The notes below the pieces were generated by a model. It had not been told where the DNA came from. It saw only the letters and a program-made list of their open reading frames with translations, and made no database searches. Source: CAUZIZ01 sp965218775 (lineage in GTDB: Bacteria; Acidobacteriota; UBA6911; RPQK01; JAJDTT01). From it: 64,000 nt of DNA. This document shows, piece after piece, positions 26,844 through 36,389 of this stretch. Position 1 is the first letter of the stretch; every line of letters begins with the position of its first letter. The stretch is from the NCBI GenBank assembly GCA_965218775.1, contig CBDCLS010000006.1, forward strand, positions 806,001 to 870,000, read 5' to 3'. Position numbers and translations under genes: made by a program.

Positions 26844-27283
26844 CCAACCAATTCTAGCTTACCCGCCCCTGTCGATGCTGCTCGAACCACCCTGCCCGAG
26901 CGCTGCCGCCCGGTGAAGTCGGAAGAAGGGAAAGTGGCCGGCGGACGTAGCTTTGGCCTCCAGGCCGAAGTATTCTTTTTCTTTTCGAGCCTTTGGCTCG
27001 ATGGACGGCGGCCTGGAGGCCACCGCTACTGGGTACTGAACGGAGCTGAAACTTGATAGGTGTCGCATTCACTTCGGCGTTCGCATGTTTGGTGTTCTGC
27101 GGTTTGTGATTTGGCCTTTTTCCTTGCTCTGGAGAAGGCAACCGGTGGAAACGCTGAACCGCAGAATATCGAACAAGCGAATTTCGAAGGCCGGATAAGA
27201 CGAAGGAAAGATCCTCTGACGTTCAGTGTTAGAGCAGAAGTTTCGTTCTCGAATGATCCAGCACAGCTGGGGACTAGACTGAT
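26844..27283. other. 440-bp intergenic region with palindromic repeats
   Basis: Contains a GC-rich inverted repeat around GGCCTCCAGGCC (about 26957-26968) and GGCCTGGAGGCC (about 27010-27021) with a central hairpin GAGCC/GGCTC, then a complete family C repeat at 27072-27189 and its conserved downstream flank GTTTCGTTCTCGAATGATCC. No gene seen. Confidence 0.6.
27072..27189 (+). repeat. Palindromic repeat family C, copy 1 (118 bp)
   Basis: Outer arms CTTCGGCGTTCGCATG and its degenerate complement CAAGCGAATTTCGAAG, inner arms TTCTGCGGTTTGTGAT against AACCGCAGAATATCG. Same organisation as the copies near 36455, 45873, 46002 and, reversed, 51481. Confidence 0.85.
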
Positions 27284-27496
27284 ATGAAAGACGAACCCCG
27301 AAGACACCCGCGCTACCTTCTGATGGTCGCGATCTGCTCCCTGGGAAGTGTGCCTTTCCTCTTCGTCGAACAGGAATCGCGAGATGTGCTGGGATTTCCT
27401 TTGTGGCTTTGGTCCAGTCTCCTCTTCACCGCCTGTCTTTCGGCGGTCACCGCCTGGGGTATCCGACGCTTCTGGAAGGATGGTGGCTCTGACTGA
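27284..27496 (+). CDS. Small two-TM protein, DUF3311-like, partner of the downstream symporter
   Basis: 70 residues: basic start MKDEPRRHPRYLL, TM1 about 11-27, FVEQESRDVLGFPLWLWSS, TM2 about 43-60, and a charged end. Such small proteins with a xxGFPLWLWSxLL pattern precede sodium:solute symporters and are thought to be subunits or stabilisers. Its stop overlaps the symporter start by 17 bp, supporting co-translation. Assignment to DUF3311 is by pattern, not by search. Confidence 0.65.
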   Translation: MKDEPRRHPRYLLMVAICSLGSVPFLFVEQESRDVLGFPLWLWSSLLFTACLSAVTAWGIRRFWKDGGSD

Positions 27497-27795
27497 ACTG
27501 GGTTACGACCTGATTCTGTGGGCTGCCCTTTATGTTGGCGTCCTGCTGATTCTGGGCATTCTTGGCAGAAAGGCAAAGAAGGAACACACGCTAAGCGACC
27601 ACTTTCTGGCGGGAAGGTCGATTGGCTTTGTCGTGCTGCTCTTGACGCTCTTCGCCACCCAATACAGTGGCAACTCGTTCTCGGCCTTTCCGGGGCAAAC
27701 GCATCGGTTGGGAATTTCCTATTTCATGACAGTTACCTTCATGGTCGGTGTGATCACCGGCTATACCTTGTTCGCTCCTCGGCTGTTTTCCCTAT

Positions 27796-29133
27796 GGTTA
27801 AGCAACCGTTTTTCTGTAATTTTCTTTAGGGCCTGTAGGGAAGAATTGCTCCACTTGTGTTTTCCAGCCGGCCAGGTTCAGGTATTGCCGGCCGGTTAAC
27901 CACTCCTCGTGTATCTCTGCAAGCACAGCCGAGATGAGCCGCAGCGCCGACGCTTCGTGGGGAAAGATTCCCACCACCCGGGTTCGTCTCCGGATCTCCC
28001 GGTGCAGTCTCTCCAGTCCGTTGATGGTTCGGATCCTTCGCCACCAGCTCCTCGGAAAATCAAACACTGTCAGCCCTTCATCCACGTTCTCTTCCAGCCA
28101 GCTCACGAACTCCGGTGCAATCTTTTCGAACTTCTTGACGACTTTACCCTTGAGCTCCTCGGCATCTTCTCGAGACGGGGCATCGAAAATGTCCCGCATG
28201 GCCTGGGCGATGCGGGGCTTGTCCTCTTTGCGGCGAGCATATTGTTGGGCGTTTTTACTCAGGTGAAACTGACAACGGTTCCAGGGCACCGACGGATAAA
28301 CTGCCCGCCTGGCCGCCTTCAGTCCTTCGTGATCGTCACTGACAAACAGCTCGACCCCTCTCAGTCCACGCTTGTGCAGATCTCCCAGAAACCCTCGCCA
28401 ATGCACCTCCGCTTCACTGATCCTGGTGCTCAGACCCAACACCTCCCGCGTTCCGAAACGATTGACTCCTATGGCTTTCAGGATGGCCACGTCCTGCACC
28501 CTGCCGCCTCTTCGAACCTTCTCGTAGTGGGCATCCAGATACACGATCGGATACTCTCCCAGCTCCCGGCTTCGAAACTCTTCCAGCTCTTCGTCCAGCA
28601 TCCCGGCCACTCTCGAGACCTGGGTGGCCGAGATCTCCAACCCACACAGCTGCTCCGTGATCTCGGTGACTTTCCTCGTCGAGACTCCCATCACATACAT
28701 CTCGGCAATGGCCAGCTTCAGGGCCTTCTCCGAACGGCAACCCCTCTCCAGCGACTTGGGATAAAACCTCAACCCACGCACCTGTGGAATCTCCAAGTGC
28801 AGCTCTCCCACTCGAGTCTGAATCCGCTTGCCTTTGAATCCGTTTCGATAGCCTCGCCGACTGGCTGTTCTCTCGTACGCTTCCGCTCCCAGAAACTCGC
28901 TTCTTTCCAACTGCATGGCCACGTTGAACAGCTTCTCCAGGATTCCTCGAAAGGCTTCTGTTCCTTCCTCGATCAACTCCGCCAGGATCTCCCGTGGTAC
29001 TCTCTTTTCCAGGTCTGGGTTCATTTGATTCTCCTTGCCAGATAGACGTTTCTGTTTTTGGAGAATCCTGTCCCAGACCTCTGTCTTTCCGACCCAGGCC
29101 TGACCAGAATTTACAGAAAAGAAGTTACGCTAC
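27796..29133 (-). mobile_element. IS256-type insertion sequence (1338 bp) with 9-bp duplication TTTCCCTAT
   Basis: TTTCCCTAT precedes (27787-27795) and follows (29134-29142) the element, a perfect 9-bp target duplication as IS256-type elements make. Imperfect inverted ends share TTTCTGTAA about 15 bases in from each boundary, and further in AGGGCCTG/CAGGCCTG. Contains one intact transposase gene on the minus strand. Confidence 0.9.
27798..29024 (-). CDS. IS256-family (mutator-type) transposase
   Basis: 408 residues. Start MNPDLEKRVPREILAELIEE; family blocks SRRGYRNGFKGKRIQTRVG, EMYVMGVSTRKVTEI, first catalytic Asp in YPIVYLDAHYEKVRRGG, second in VELFVSDDHEGLKAARR, PWNRCQFHLSKNAQQY, and the Glu-containing RTINGLERLHREIRRRTRV followed by GIFPHEASALRLISAVL. 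Complete; the stop codon lies inside the terminal repeat, as is common for this family. Confidence 0.93.
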   Translation of the reverse strand: MNPDLEKRVPREILAELIEEGTEAFRGILEKLFNVAMQLERSEFLGAEAYERTASRRGYRNGFKGKRIQTRVGELHLEIPQVRGLRFYPKSLERGCRSEKALKLAIAEMYVMGVSTRKVTEITEQLCGLEISATQVSRVAGMLDEELEEFRSRELGEYPIVYLDAHYEKVRRGGRVQDVAILKAIGVNRFGTREVLGLSTRISEAEVHWRGFLGDLHKRGLRGVELFVSDDHEGLKAARRAVYPSVPWNRCQFHLSKNAQQYARRKEDKPRIAQAMRDIFDAPSREDAEELKGKVVKKFEKIAPEFVSWLEENVDEGLTVFDFPRSWWRRIRTINGLERLHREIRRRTRVVGIFPHEASALRLISAVLAEIHEEWLTGRQYLNLAGWKTQVEQFFPTGPKENYRKTVA

Positions 29134-30412
29134 TTTCCCTATCTCGTAGCGGCGGATACCTGACGCCGACGGACTACCTGGACGACCGCTTCAAGAGCGC
29201 TCCACTCCACTACCTGTCTGCTCTGATCTTTGCCTTTACCCTGGTGAACTTCCTGCTCGCACAACTGATGGCACTGGGACACGCCTTCGACGGAGTCAGT
29301 GGGGGCGCTATTCCGTATGAGGTGGGAGTCATCGGGGGAGGCTTCGTCATCCTCTGTTACGAGCTCCTGGGAGGAATGCGGGCCGTGGCTTGGACGGACG
29401 TCCTTCAAGGAACGATTCTGGGTGTTGGACTCCTGCTGGTTGTCGCGCTGATCGTCACGGTGGTTGGGACTCCCGGCCAGATCCTTGAAACCATCCGCGA
29501 TGTGGCACCAGAGAAGGTAGCGAACCCAGGTTGGCGGACTTGCGTCGCCTGGATTAACAATTTTCTCATGGTTGTCCTGGGCGCCTCCCTATATCCGCAG
29601 GCAATTCAGAGGATCTATGCTGCCCGCAGTCTGATTCAATTGAAGAGGGCGCTTACGGTGATGGCCTTTCTTCCGCTGGTTGCCGTTTCCTCAGTGATCT
29701 TCATCGGACTGACTGGGATCGTTCTGTTCCCGGAGCTGAAGGGGGTTGCCTCCGACCGAGTCACTTTCCTGGTACTTGCGCACCTGGTCGAGAACCATGA
29801 GTTGGCCTATTACCCAGTGCTCTTGGTGCTGTTGGCCGTCGTCGCCGCGATTATGTCGACTGCCGACTCCTGTCTGCTCTCACTGGTCTCGATCCTTACC
29901 AAGGACTTCGCCGTTCGTTTGCGAGTCCCCGGGGTGACCGGGGGAGGGCAGGTGATGCGTTTGACCCCTGTCTTCAGTATCTGCACCATGAGCATCCTGA
30001 TGTTCCTGGCTCTTTCCCCTCTGACGACTCTTTGGGGTCTTATCGTCATCAAGTTTGAGGTGCTGATTCAGTTGTCGACGGCGTTCGTACTGGGGACGCT
30101 GCATTCCTGGGGGGATGACAGGGCTTTTACTGCGCGAGATATTCTGGCTGGTTTAGCAGTCGGGGGAGTGTTGACGCTTCTGCTCTATCAAAGCGATCTG
30201 CGGAGTGTGTATGGGCTTCAGCCCGGCGTGATCGGTCTCTGTGGAAACTATCTTGCAGTGCTGCTGTCCCGTAGACTCCGTTGACGGGTCTTTTGCATCA
30301 GAGATCCAAGGGCGGCTCTTGAAGGGGCAATGGAAGGTGAGGGATCAGCTTAGTGCTGCCCCCAGGGGGGTTGGTCCCATTCGGGAAAGAAACTTGGGTC
30401 GGGATTAGCAGA

Positions 30413-30486
30413 GATCTTGCTGTTGTCCGGCTCTCTCCTCGGAACTTGGCCTCATACTGCTAACGGTCACGTCGTTCGCGGCTCTG
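30413..30486 (+). repeat. Dispersed repeat family D, copy 3
   Basis: GATCTTGCTGTTGTCCGGCT, then CTCGGAACTTGG and GTCGTTCGCGGCTCTG. Lies in the 295-bp gap after the symporter, followed by a seven-base tandem (ACTGCTC repeated three times) near 30541-30565. Confidence 0.75.
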
Positions 30487-30579
30487 ACGGACTTGGCTTC
30501 GTTATACTGGCAGTTCACCCCTCTGTGCACTGTATTCCGGTACTGCTCACTGCTCACTGCTCACTATTAAAGCTTCAGC

Positions 30580-30849
30580 CTAGGCCGAAGCGGCGTGCTG
30601 CCCCGATGGATCATAGTCGAAAGCGGGCAAGGTGAACCCCCTGCTCGGCTCCAAACCGCGAAAGACGGCCTTGAAGAGCAGCTCGTAGTCCAGTTCGTAC
30701 TGACGCAGCTGCTTCATGTTGGCCCAGCAGCTTGGGCAGTAGTGCCACTCTTCGACAGAACCAAAGAGTCCGGTGGGTCGATCTTCGATGGTGTCGGTTC
30801 CCAGGAAGATCTCAGCTTCACAGATGCAGCAGCATTCGTTTTCATTCAT
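30580..30849 (-). CDS. Small Cys-rich (zinc-binding) hypothetical protein
   Basis: 89 residues from ATG 30849, chosen because GAGGAGG lies seven bases upstream; the frame is open 30 codons further but without a better start. CCCICEAEIF near residue 6 and YCPSCWANMK near 38 give two Cys pairs, probably one zinc site. No further motif; unknown role. Isolated between two repeat-bearing gaps. Confidence 0.55.
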   Translation of the reverse strand: MNENECCCICEAEIFLGTDTIEDRPTGLFGSVEEWHYCPSCWANMKQLRQYELDYELLFKAVFRGLEPSRGFTLPAFDYDPSGQHAASA

Positions 30850-31114
30850 CTCGTTCCTCCTCTGATCCCCAATTTGGGTCTGACTCGGGTACCACATTCT
30901 GGTGGCATTTACGTAGGGAACAAGCAAGTTCCGTACCATAATCTGGAAGGATTTTGGTTCAGTTGCTAAGAGATTGATAAGTCAGGGGTATTGCTTGCGA
31001 GCTTTAGGAAAAACAGACCTGGAGAGGCGTCAAGGAATTGAAAGGGTGTCAACCTCGGACGGGTAGGGTTTCAAAAGGACATCGTAGCGCTGTGGGTTCT
31101 CCATCCGGGTGTTC

Positions 31115-33043
31115 TCAGTTTTGCCTGTTCGCTTTGTGGGTCTGCAGCATCGACTCCCGGTTCCAGGGTTGGGCCAGCGCCGGCAGGTTTGAAAAAAGCT
31201 TCATCCGTAGGGTCAGCTTGGTGCCTGCGCCGGGCGCCAACCCTACCTGAAAGAAGGGATGATTGATTGGCGTCACCTCTCCGTTCAGGTCGACCTCCAG
31301 GAATTGGTGTTCCCCGTAGGCCCCACCTTGCACGATGACCGACCTGGGGTTTACCTGATCGATGTTGACCAGGGTAACAACCGTTTCAGTCGCCGAGAGC
31401 TTTGTGACCAGGGCGGCCACATCCTCGGGGATACCGGAGCGACGTTTCTGCGGATCGAAGTAGCGAAGACGGCTGTGGAGCAGGCTGCCGCGATGGCCTG
31501 TGCGCTTGGCGTGGATCTTTCCATGCCGGATGTAGTCTTGCATGTCCTGGGTAGGCGTCCCGATAAACTGAGTCTCATGAGCGATGTGGTGAAGGGCGCC
31601 GAGCATGAGGTGAATCAATGTTCCTACCCGTGCGGGGTTGAACTTCATGGAGTCATCGGCGAGGCGAGTGTCTGGAGAGGTCGCATCCTTTTCCATGGTG
31701 GCCATCTGACGGCTCAAGACGTCGAGATCCTTTTGCAGTTCGCGCTCGGGATAGTCGGGATCCGTTCCTTCCAGGAAGCCCAACCAGCCTGTAATCGACA
31801 GCCTCTTCAGGTCTTCTCGCTCCATCAGGAAGTAGTAGAGCTCCAAGGCCCCGACCTCATACTTCTTGGGAGTGTATTTATACCACCCCTCATCTCCATA
31901 CATGGTGGGGTAGACTTTCTCTCCCTTCACTACTTTGAAGTGGCTGTTTACCTTGTCCATCTGCCGGCGCCAAATATCCAGATATCGTCTGTCGCCGGTC
32001 AGTAGGAAAGCGTTGATGAAGCCAACCAGAACTTATCTGTGGCGGTTTCGGTGAGCGAGGGTAGTGGTACCGGTTATCGGAGTAGTGAAGCCCCAGCCGT
32101 AGGCGCCCCCATACCACTTACCGTCGGCCGATCCGCCGATCTTGCTGTCCAGCCCGATGTTGCTCGGAATGATCCCGCCATTGGCCTCCATCCGCTCCAT
32201 CCAGGCGTCCACATACTCCAGCACCCAATCCCTGTACTTTTGCTCGTGAGCCAGCATATAGGCGTTAGTAGCGAGCGTCGTGGTGAGGAGGTTGAGAGGG
32301 TGATCTCCCACCACGTCGGTGTAGTCTTTGAAATGCTCCAGCATCTCCTCGTAGGTGGACTCGCCGTGAAGCGTCTTGAAGCGGTTTTCGAGCACGATGG
32401 GGTCACCGGCCCAGTCTGCCGGGATCGCCTTGCGAAGGAGGGGGCCGCGGCTGCCGTTGAAGAGGCTGCGGATGATCTTGTGCTTGGGATCGTAGTTGTC
32501 TGCTCCCGGTTCCTCATCCATGTAGAAGCCGGCGAAGCGGCGTTGGCGGCGTTGAAAGTCAGGATCGGTAGGGTCGGAGAGGCCCTGTAGATTGAAGACC
32601 ACTAACCCCTCTCCATTGTGCATCCAGTCCATCTTGGTCGGGAACTCTTTGTAGTACATGCCGTCGCGGGCAAACTCTACGTCGGTTGTCTTCGCCTCGG
32701 TGTATTGGAGGAGATGTCCCTCCCAGGCTTTCTTGTACATCCGGTGGATCACGTCGGGAGCTCCGAGGGCATGCAGCGTAGGCCAATCCCTGAGGTTTTC
32801 GATGGCGTCGTCGGGGCCGTCGAGACCACCCCACCGCTCCACGCATTGGAGATAACCGCGCTGGTCGAAGTACTTTTCGAAGAACCGCTCACAGGCCTCG
32901 GTCTGGGACTTGAGGAGCTCACGTTCAAGGAGGGCCCAGTAGGGAGGAGTCATGGGCGTGTCGATTACGACCCCAGATGCCTCTAGCTCGATGTTGCCGG
33001 TCCAGAGAAGTATCAAGGTGAGTGGAGTCCCTAGGATTCTCAA
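31115..33043 (-). pseudogene. Exported protein of ~642 residues interrupted by one in-frame TAA
   Basis: Two frames, 33043-32033 and 31960-31115, lie in exactly the same phase. The 24 codons between the TAA at 32035-32033 and the next Met read VLVGFINAFLLTGDRRYLDI then WRRQ, a natural continuation, so only a single stop codon breaks the gene. N-terminus MRILGTPLTLILLWTGNIEL looks like a signal peptide. Segments such as WMHNGEGLVVFNLQGLSDP, DEEPGADNYDPKHKII and YGGAYGWGFTTPI, and a helical make-up, suggest an alpha/alpha-barrel glycan-active enzyme, but I do not recognise the family. The alternatives are a point nonsense mutation, a sequencing error, or readthrough. Confidence 0.75.
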
Positions 33044-33134
33044 AGCTGGACGATATTACCGTAGTCGGTTCTCTCGACCAAGCTGTTCTTGACGCTTTGA
33101 GTGGGCTTCCCTAGAATCCGGGTCCGGAGTCCCT

Positions 33135-33941
33135 ATGACCGAGACCCAGCTAATTTACAACCAGAGTACAAAACACAACTGGGAGTGCTTCGCGGAGCAC
33201 CGAGACCGGATGATGAGGCTGATCCGACAGGCTCAGAAGGGAGCGGGCGCAAGGATAGCAGTCTTGGGGGCCGGCAACTGCAACGACCTCGACCTGAGGG
33301 AGCTGACATCGAGCTTTCGAGAAGTCCACCTTTTTGACCTGGACATCGTCTCGATGACCGATGCCGTGGCCAGACAGCGTCCGAATCAGGCGTCAAAGAT
33401 CCAGCTTCACGACGATCTTGATCTGTCCGGATGGAGTTCGTGGGAAACTGCTTCCCAGCCGCCACATCAACGCCCTGAGAACGGGACCGTTGAGAATCCC
33501 CAGTTTGATCTCGTGATTTCCACCTGCGTGCTGAGTCAACTCATGGAAACGGTCCACCGGCTGGACAGCAGCGCGGAAAGAGACGGGATGCTGCAGGTTC
33601 GGGACCGGCACCTGGGCCTCTTGAATGAGATGGTCGCTCCCGGTGGATCAGGTCTTATCGTTACCGATATGTCTTCATCCGATTCCGTGCCGGACCTGGC
33701 CGAGTGCCCGCAGACCAGGGCGTCCGATCTAATGGCGGCTATCACAAGGGGTGGCTCGGGCTTTATCGGGCTGAGTCCGGAAGCGGTTCTAGGAGCTCTG
33801 GTGAGGGAGTCCGCGGCAGGCGGAAGGATCCAGGAGCGGGAGTCCAGTGCACCCTGGTTGTGGCAGCTAGACAAAGCCAGGCGTTTTCTGGCTTACGCCC
33901 TCAGCTTCACCAAACCGAGCCAGGAGACCGAAGCCAGGTGA
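33135..33941 (+). CDS. Class I SAM-dependent methyltransferase-like protein
   Basis: 268 residues. The Rossmann start RIAVLGAGNCNDLDLRELTS matches the SAM-binding glycine loop; VHLFDLDIVSMTDAVARQ supplies the acidic residue after strand 2; FDLVISTCVLSQLMETVHRL is the motif IV region; GGSGLIVTDMSSSDS follows. Target unknown; the sequence is far from well known methyltransferases. Divergent from the broken exported protein gene, 91 bp apart; GGAG stands before the ATG. Confidence 0.65.
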   Translation: MTETQLIYNQSTKHNWECFAEHRDRMMRLIRQAQKGAGARIAVLGAGNCNDLDLRELTSSFREVHLFDLDIVSMTDAVARQRPNQASKIQLHDDLDLSGWSSWETASQPPHQRPENGTVENPQFDLVISTCVLSQLMETVHRLDSSAERDGMLQVRDRHLGLLNEMVAPGGSGLIVTDMSSSDSVPDLAECPQTRASDLMAAITRGGSGFIGLSPEAVLGALVRESAAGGRIQERESSAPWLWQLDKARRFLAYALSFTKPSQETEAR

Positions 33942-34036
33942 AGCCTCAGGTCAGTCCCGCCCCCAGAGCGCTGGCCCCATTCGAGAGAGAAACTTCGAAG
34001 TACCTGGTCAGGACTTTCAAGAGGGAATCAAAATAG

Positions 34037-34089
34037 AGGCCAATCCCAACGGGATTGCGTATTTCAGCCCAGGGTTTCCCAACCCTGGG
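34037..34089. repeat. Palindromic repeat family E, copy 2
   Basis: AATCCCAACGGGATTGCGTA and CCCAGGGTTTCCCAACCCTG, same order and spacing as at 17681-17733. Lies in the 288-bp gap before the HpcH/HpaI gene; the segment CCCCATTCGAGAGAGAAACT just upstream is also related to 30377-30395. Confidence 0.75.
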
Positions 34090-34229
34090 GGAGCTGTTTT
34101 TGCTTCTGATTTCTCGAGGTGAATCCGAACCTTGAAGGAGCCGTTCGAACTCTATCGTTTGTCCCTCGTGGGAGGTTACCATGATAGGTCAGCGGGGGAA
34201 GGCGTACAAGGACCGTTCAAGGAGCTGCT

Positions 34230-35105
34230 ATGAGACGGAGCTATTTGTTTGTCCCTGGTGACAGCGAGCGCAAACTGGCGAAGGCAAGACAGCGCGGGGC
34301 TGATGCCCTGATCCTAGATTGGGAGGATGCGGTGCTTCCCGAAAACAAGGCGAGGGCGCGAGAGCTCTCCCGCGAGTTTGTTTTGACGGACAGCCCCGGT
34401 GACACCTCAATACTCATTCGCTGTAATCCGGCTGCGAGCTCGAATTTCGAAGAAGACTGCGCCGCTCTTCGGCGGATCCCATCGGAAGGAGTTCTGCTGA
34501 GCAAATGTCGCTCGGTCGACGAGGTCCTTCGTCTGGATCAAGCCTTGAGCGACGGTGTGGGTGCAGTGGAGCCCCCCATCTATCTGATGATGGAATCTCC
34601 GCAAGCTGTCATGAACGCCTTCCAGATGGCTAGCTCTTGCGCCCGAGTAGCAGGACTGATGTTCGGTGCCGAGGATTTCTCGGCCGAGATGCACATTACC
34701 CGGACCTCCGAGGAGAGAGAGCTCCTCTACGCCCGATCGACCGTTGCGACTGCGGCTCGGGCCGCCGGCTGCGAGACCGTCGATTCCCCCTGTTTGGAGT
34801 TCAGGGACCTGGCTCAGGTTCGATCTCACGCCCGCGCGGCGCGTAATCTCGGGTTCTCGGGAAAGCTGGCCATTCACCCGGCGCAAGTAGCGGTGATCAA
34901 TGAGGTTTTTTCTCCGAGTGCCACCGAGATTGAGTGGGCGCGGCAGATCGTGGATGCGTTCTCTACTGCGGGTGCGGGAGTGGTCGACGTGGACGGCACC
35001 ATGGTCGACGAGGCCATTGTCAAACAGGCGCGGCAGATTCTGGAAGTTGACCGCAGTGCTTCGGCAAAGGGTGATTTGGAAACCGAAGTTCGGGGGGAGC
35101 AATGA
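34230..35105 (+). CDS. HpcH/HpaI-fold lyase, CitE/malyl-CoA lyase group
   Basis: 291 residues, TIM-barrel. Members cleave or form C-C bonds in citryl-CoA, malyl-CoA and related acyl-CoA or 2-keto acids with Mg2+. Visible: RRSYLFVPGDSERKLAKARQ, ADALILDWEDAVLPENKARA, an Arg in ILIRCNPAAS, the metal Glu in YLMMESPQAVM, LMFGAEDFSAEMHI, and the C-terminal GFSGKLAIHPAQVAVINEVF. GGAG precedes the ATG. It ends overlapping the next gene by four bases (ATGA), so the two enzymes are probably in one pathway. Exact substrate unknown. Confidence 0.85.
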   Translation: MRRSYLFVPGDSERKLAKARQRGADALILDWEDAVLPENKARARELSREFVLTDSPGDTSILIRCNPAASSNFEEDCAALRRIPSEGVLLSKCRSVDEVLRLDQALSDGVGAVEPPIYLMMESPQAVMNAFQMASSCARVAGLMFGAEDFSAEMHITRTSEERELLYARSTVATAARAAGCETVDSPCLEFRDLAQVRSHARAARNLGFSGKLAIHPAQVAVINEVFSPSATEIEWARQIVDAFSTAGAGVVDVDGTMVDEAIVKQARQILEVDRSASAKGDLETEVRGEQ

Positions 35106-36208
35106 CCAATAGTCGTTTGCTCTTCCCCACCATGGTGATTGGAAGTCTACCCCGTCCTCGATGGGTGATTGAGCTGGTGGATCTCCGGGAGCAGGGTCGG
35201 GTCGAGGATGGCGAATTCGAGAAGGCCCTCCGGCCAGCCTTGGAGTTTGCCATTGCCCTGCAGGAAGCTGCGGGGATAGACATCATTACCGACGGTGAGT
35301 GGCGGCGGCAGAACTACTTCACCGGCTTCTCGCAAGCGGTGTCAGGCTTCGAGGCCGATGTCATCGAGGTCACAGTGCTGACCGGAGCCACTCAAACCAG
35401 GCCTGCAGTAGTATCGAAACTCGAGTACAGGCGCCCGATCGCCCTGGACGAAGTGCGGTTTACCATGAGTCGCACCCCCAACCGAGTCAAAGCCACCCTA
35501 CCCAGTCCCTACATGATCGACCGTTGGTTCTACGATCCGGAGAGGAGTGGGGAAGCCTATCCCAGTCGTGAGGATCTGGTTGAGGATGCCGCTCGGGTGT
35601 TGCGTCAGGAGGTACTGGCCCTGAAGGAGGAGGGAGTTTCCTTCATCCAGTTCGACGACGCGATGATGGGTCGCTTCGTAGGCGGGGAGTACAATCCAAC
35701 GGGTACGAATCCCAAGGTCAGGATCTCCATGGCCGACCGGGACCGGGAATTGGAAATGGCAGTCTGGGGACTGAACAAAGTGGTGGAGGGGATTGACGGA
35801 ATCACCACCGCTCTTCACGTCTGTCGGGGCCATCGAGCGCGGATGCACGTCACCCAGGGTGGATTCGAACCTCTGATGTCCCATCTTTACCAGGCGCAAG
35901 TGGACGTTCTTGCCCTGGAGCTAGCCGCTGCGGATGCCGGCACTGTAGCGGTTCTCAAGGGTTTCCCCAAGGACAAGACCCTGGGACTCGGCGTCATTGA
36001 CGTGTTGAGCCCTGAGGTAGATTCCCCCGAGGTCCTGGTTTCCAGAGCAGAGGCGGCTCTACGCCATCTGGATCCTGAGCGCGTGATCCTCAACCCCGAC
36101 TGCGGATTCGCGCCCGCCCACGACAATCCCATCTCCTTGGACGAGGCCTACCTGAAGCTGAAGTCTGTGTCGGAAGCAGCGCGTTTGCTGCGTCAGTCTT
36201 ACAGCTAA
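35102..36208 (+). CDS. Cobalamin-independent methionine synthase-like (MetE C-terminal domain) protein
   Basis: 368 residues: a stand-alone MetE catalytic barrel without the N-terminal half. Zinc ligands visible in LHVCRGHRARMH and NPDCGFAPAHDNP; substrate region IGSLPRPRWVIELVD, IDIITDGEWRRQNYF, FIQFDDAMMGRF. Such short proteins transfer methyl or other groups to or from thiols and are not necessarily methionine synthases. Translationally coupled to the HpcH/HpaI-type lyase, suggesting a joint catabolic pathway. The TAA stop is the target duplication of a miniature element. Confidence 0.83.
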   Translation: MTNSRLLFPTMVIGSLPRPRWVIELVDLREQGRVEDGEFEKALRPALEFAIALQEAAGIDIITDGEWRRQNYFTGFSQAVSGFEADVIEVTVLTGATQTRPAVVSKLEYRRPIALDEVRFTMSRTPNRVKATLPSPYMIDRWFYDPERSGEAYPSREDLVEDAARVLRQEVLALKEEGVSFIQFDDAMMGRFVGGEYNPTGTNPKVRISMADRDRELEMAVWGLNKVVEGIDGITTALHVCRGHRARMHVTQGGFEPLMSHLYQAQVDVLALELAAADAGTVAVLKGFPKDKTLGLGVIDVLSPEVDSPEVLVSRAEAALRHLDPERVILNPDCGFAPAHDNPISLDEAYLKLKSVSEAARLLRQSYS

Positions 36209-36389
36209 GGGTCTGCGCAAGAATAACTTGGTAGAATTGGCGCTCGGATTTGCATCAGATTTGGCCGCGAACGATTGAGCGAAACCGCAGGCGTAGGCAG
36301 GTCTACGTTGAGGATTTCGCGATTGAGGAGCGGCCGAAGATGGTGTGAAGCCGGGATGCCAAAATGCCAAGTTATTCTTGCGCAGACCC
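36209..36389 (+). repeat. Miniature inverted-repeat element, family A, copy 2 (181 bp)
   Basis: Perfect 23-bp terminal inverted repeats (36209-36231 and 36367-36389), beginning GGGTCTGCGCAAGAATAACT. Flanked by TAA at 36206-36208 (the stop codon of the MetE-like gene) and TAA at 36390-36392. Reverse orientation relative to 1480-1660. Interior is GC-rich and partly palindromic; no coding capacity. Confidence 0.9.

Larger units (their letters stand above)
27480..30284 (+). pseudogene. Sodium:solute symporter (SSS family) split by an IS256-type element
   Basis: Two exact halves: 27480-27795 and 29143-30284. Removing 27796-29142 (element plus one copy of TTTCCCTAT) restores one frame of 485 residues: the junction becomes APRLFSLSRSGGYLTPTDYL, the normal connection in this family. 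Features: RKAKKEHTLSDHFLAGRSIG, ATQYSGNSFSAFPGQTHR sodium-site region, ELLGGMRAVAWTDVLQG, STADSCLLSLVSILTKDF. Would import an organic solute with Na+. As it stands the first half gives 105 family residues followed by element sequence, and the second half has no start, so the gene is inactive unless the element excises. Confidence 0.9.

Noticed and set aside
27909..29045. Plus-strand open frame of 378 codons over the IS256 element
   Set aside because: Antisense shadow of the IS256 transposase.
31259..32005. Plus-strand open frame of 248 codons opposite the broken exported protein
   Set aside because: The minus strand carries the consistent protein-like frame on both sides of the TAA; the plus frame has no domain.
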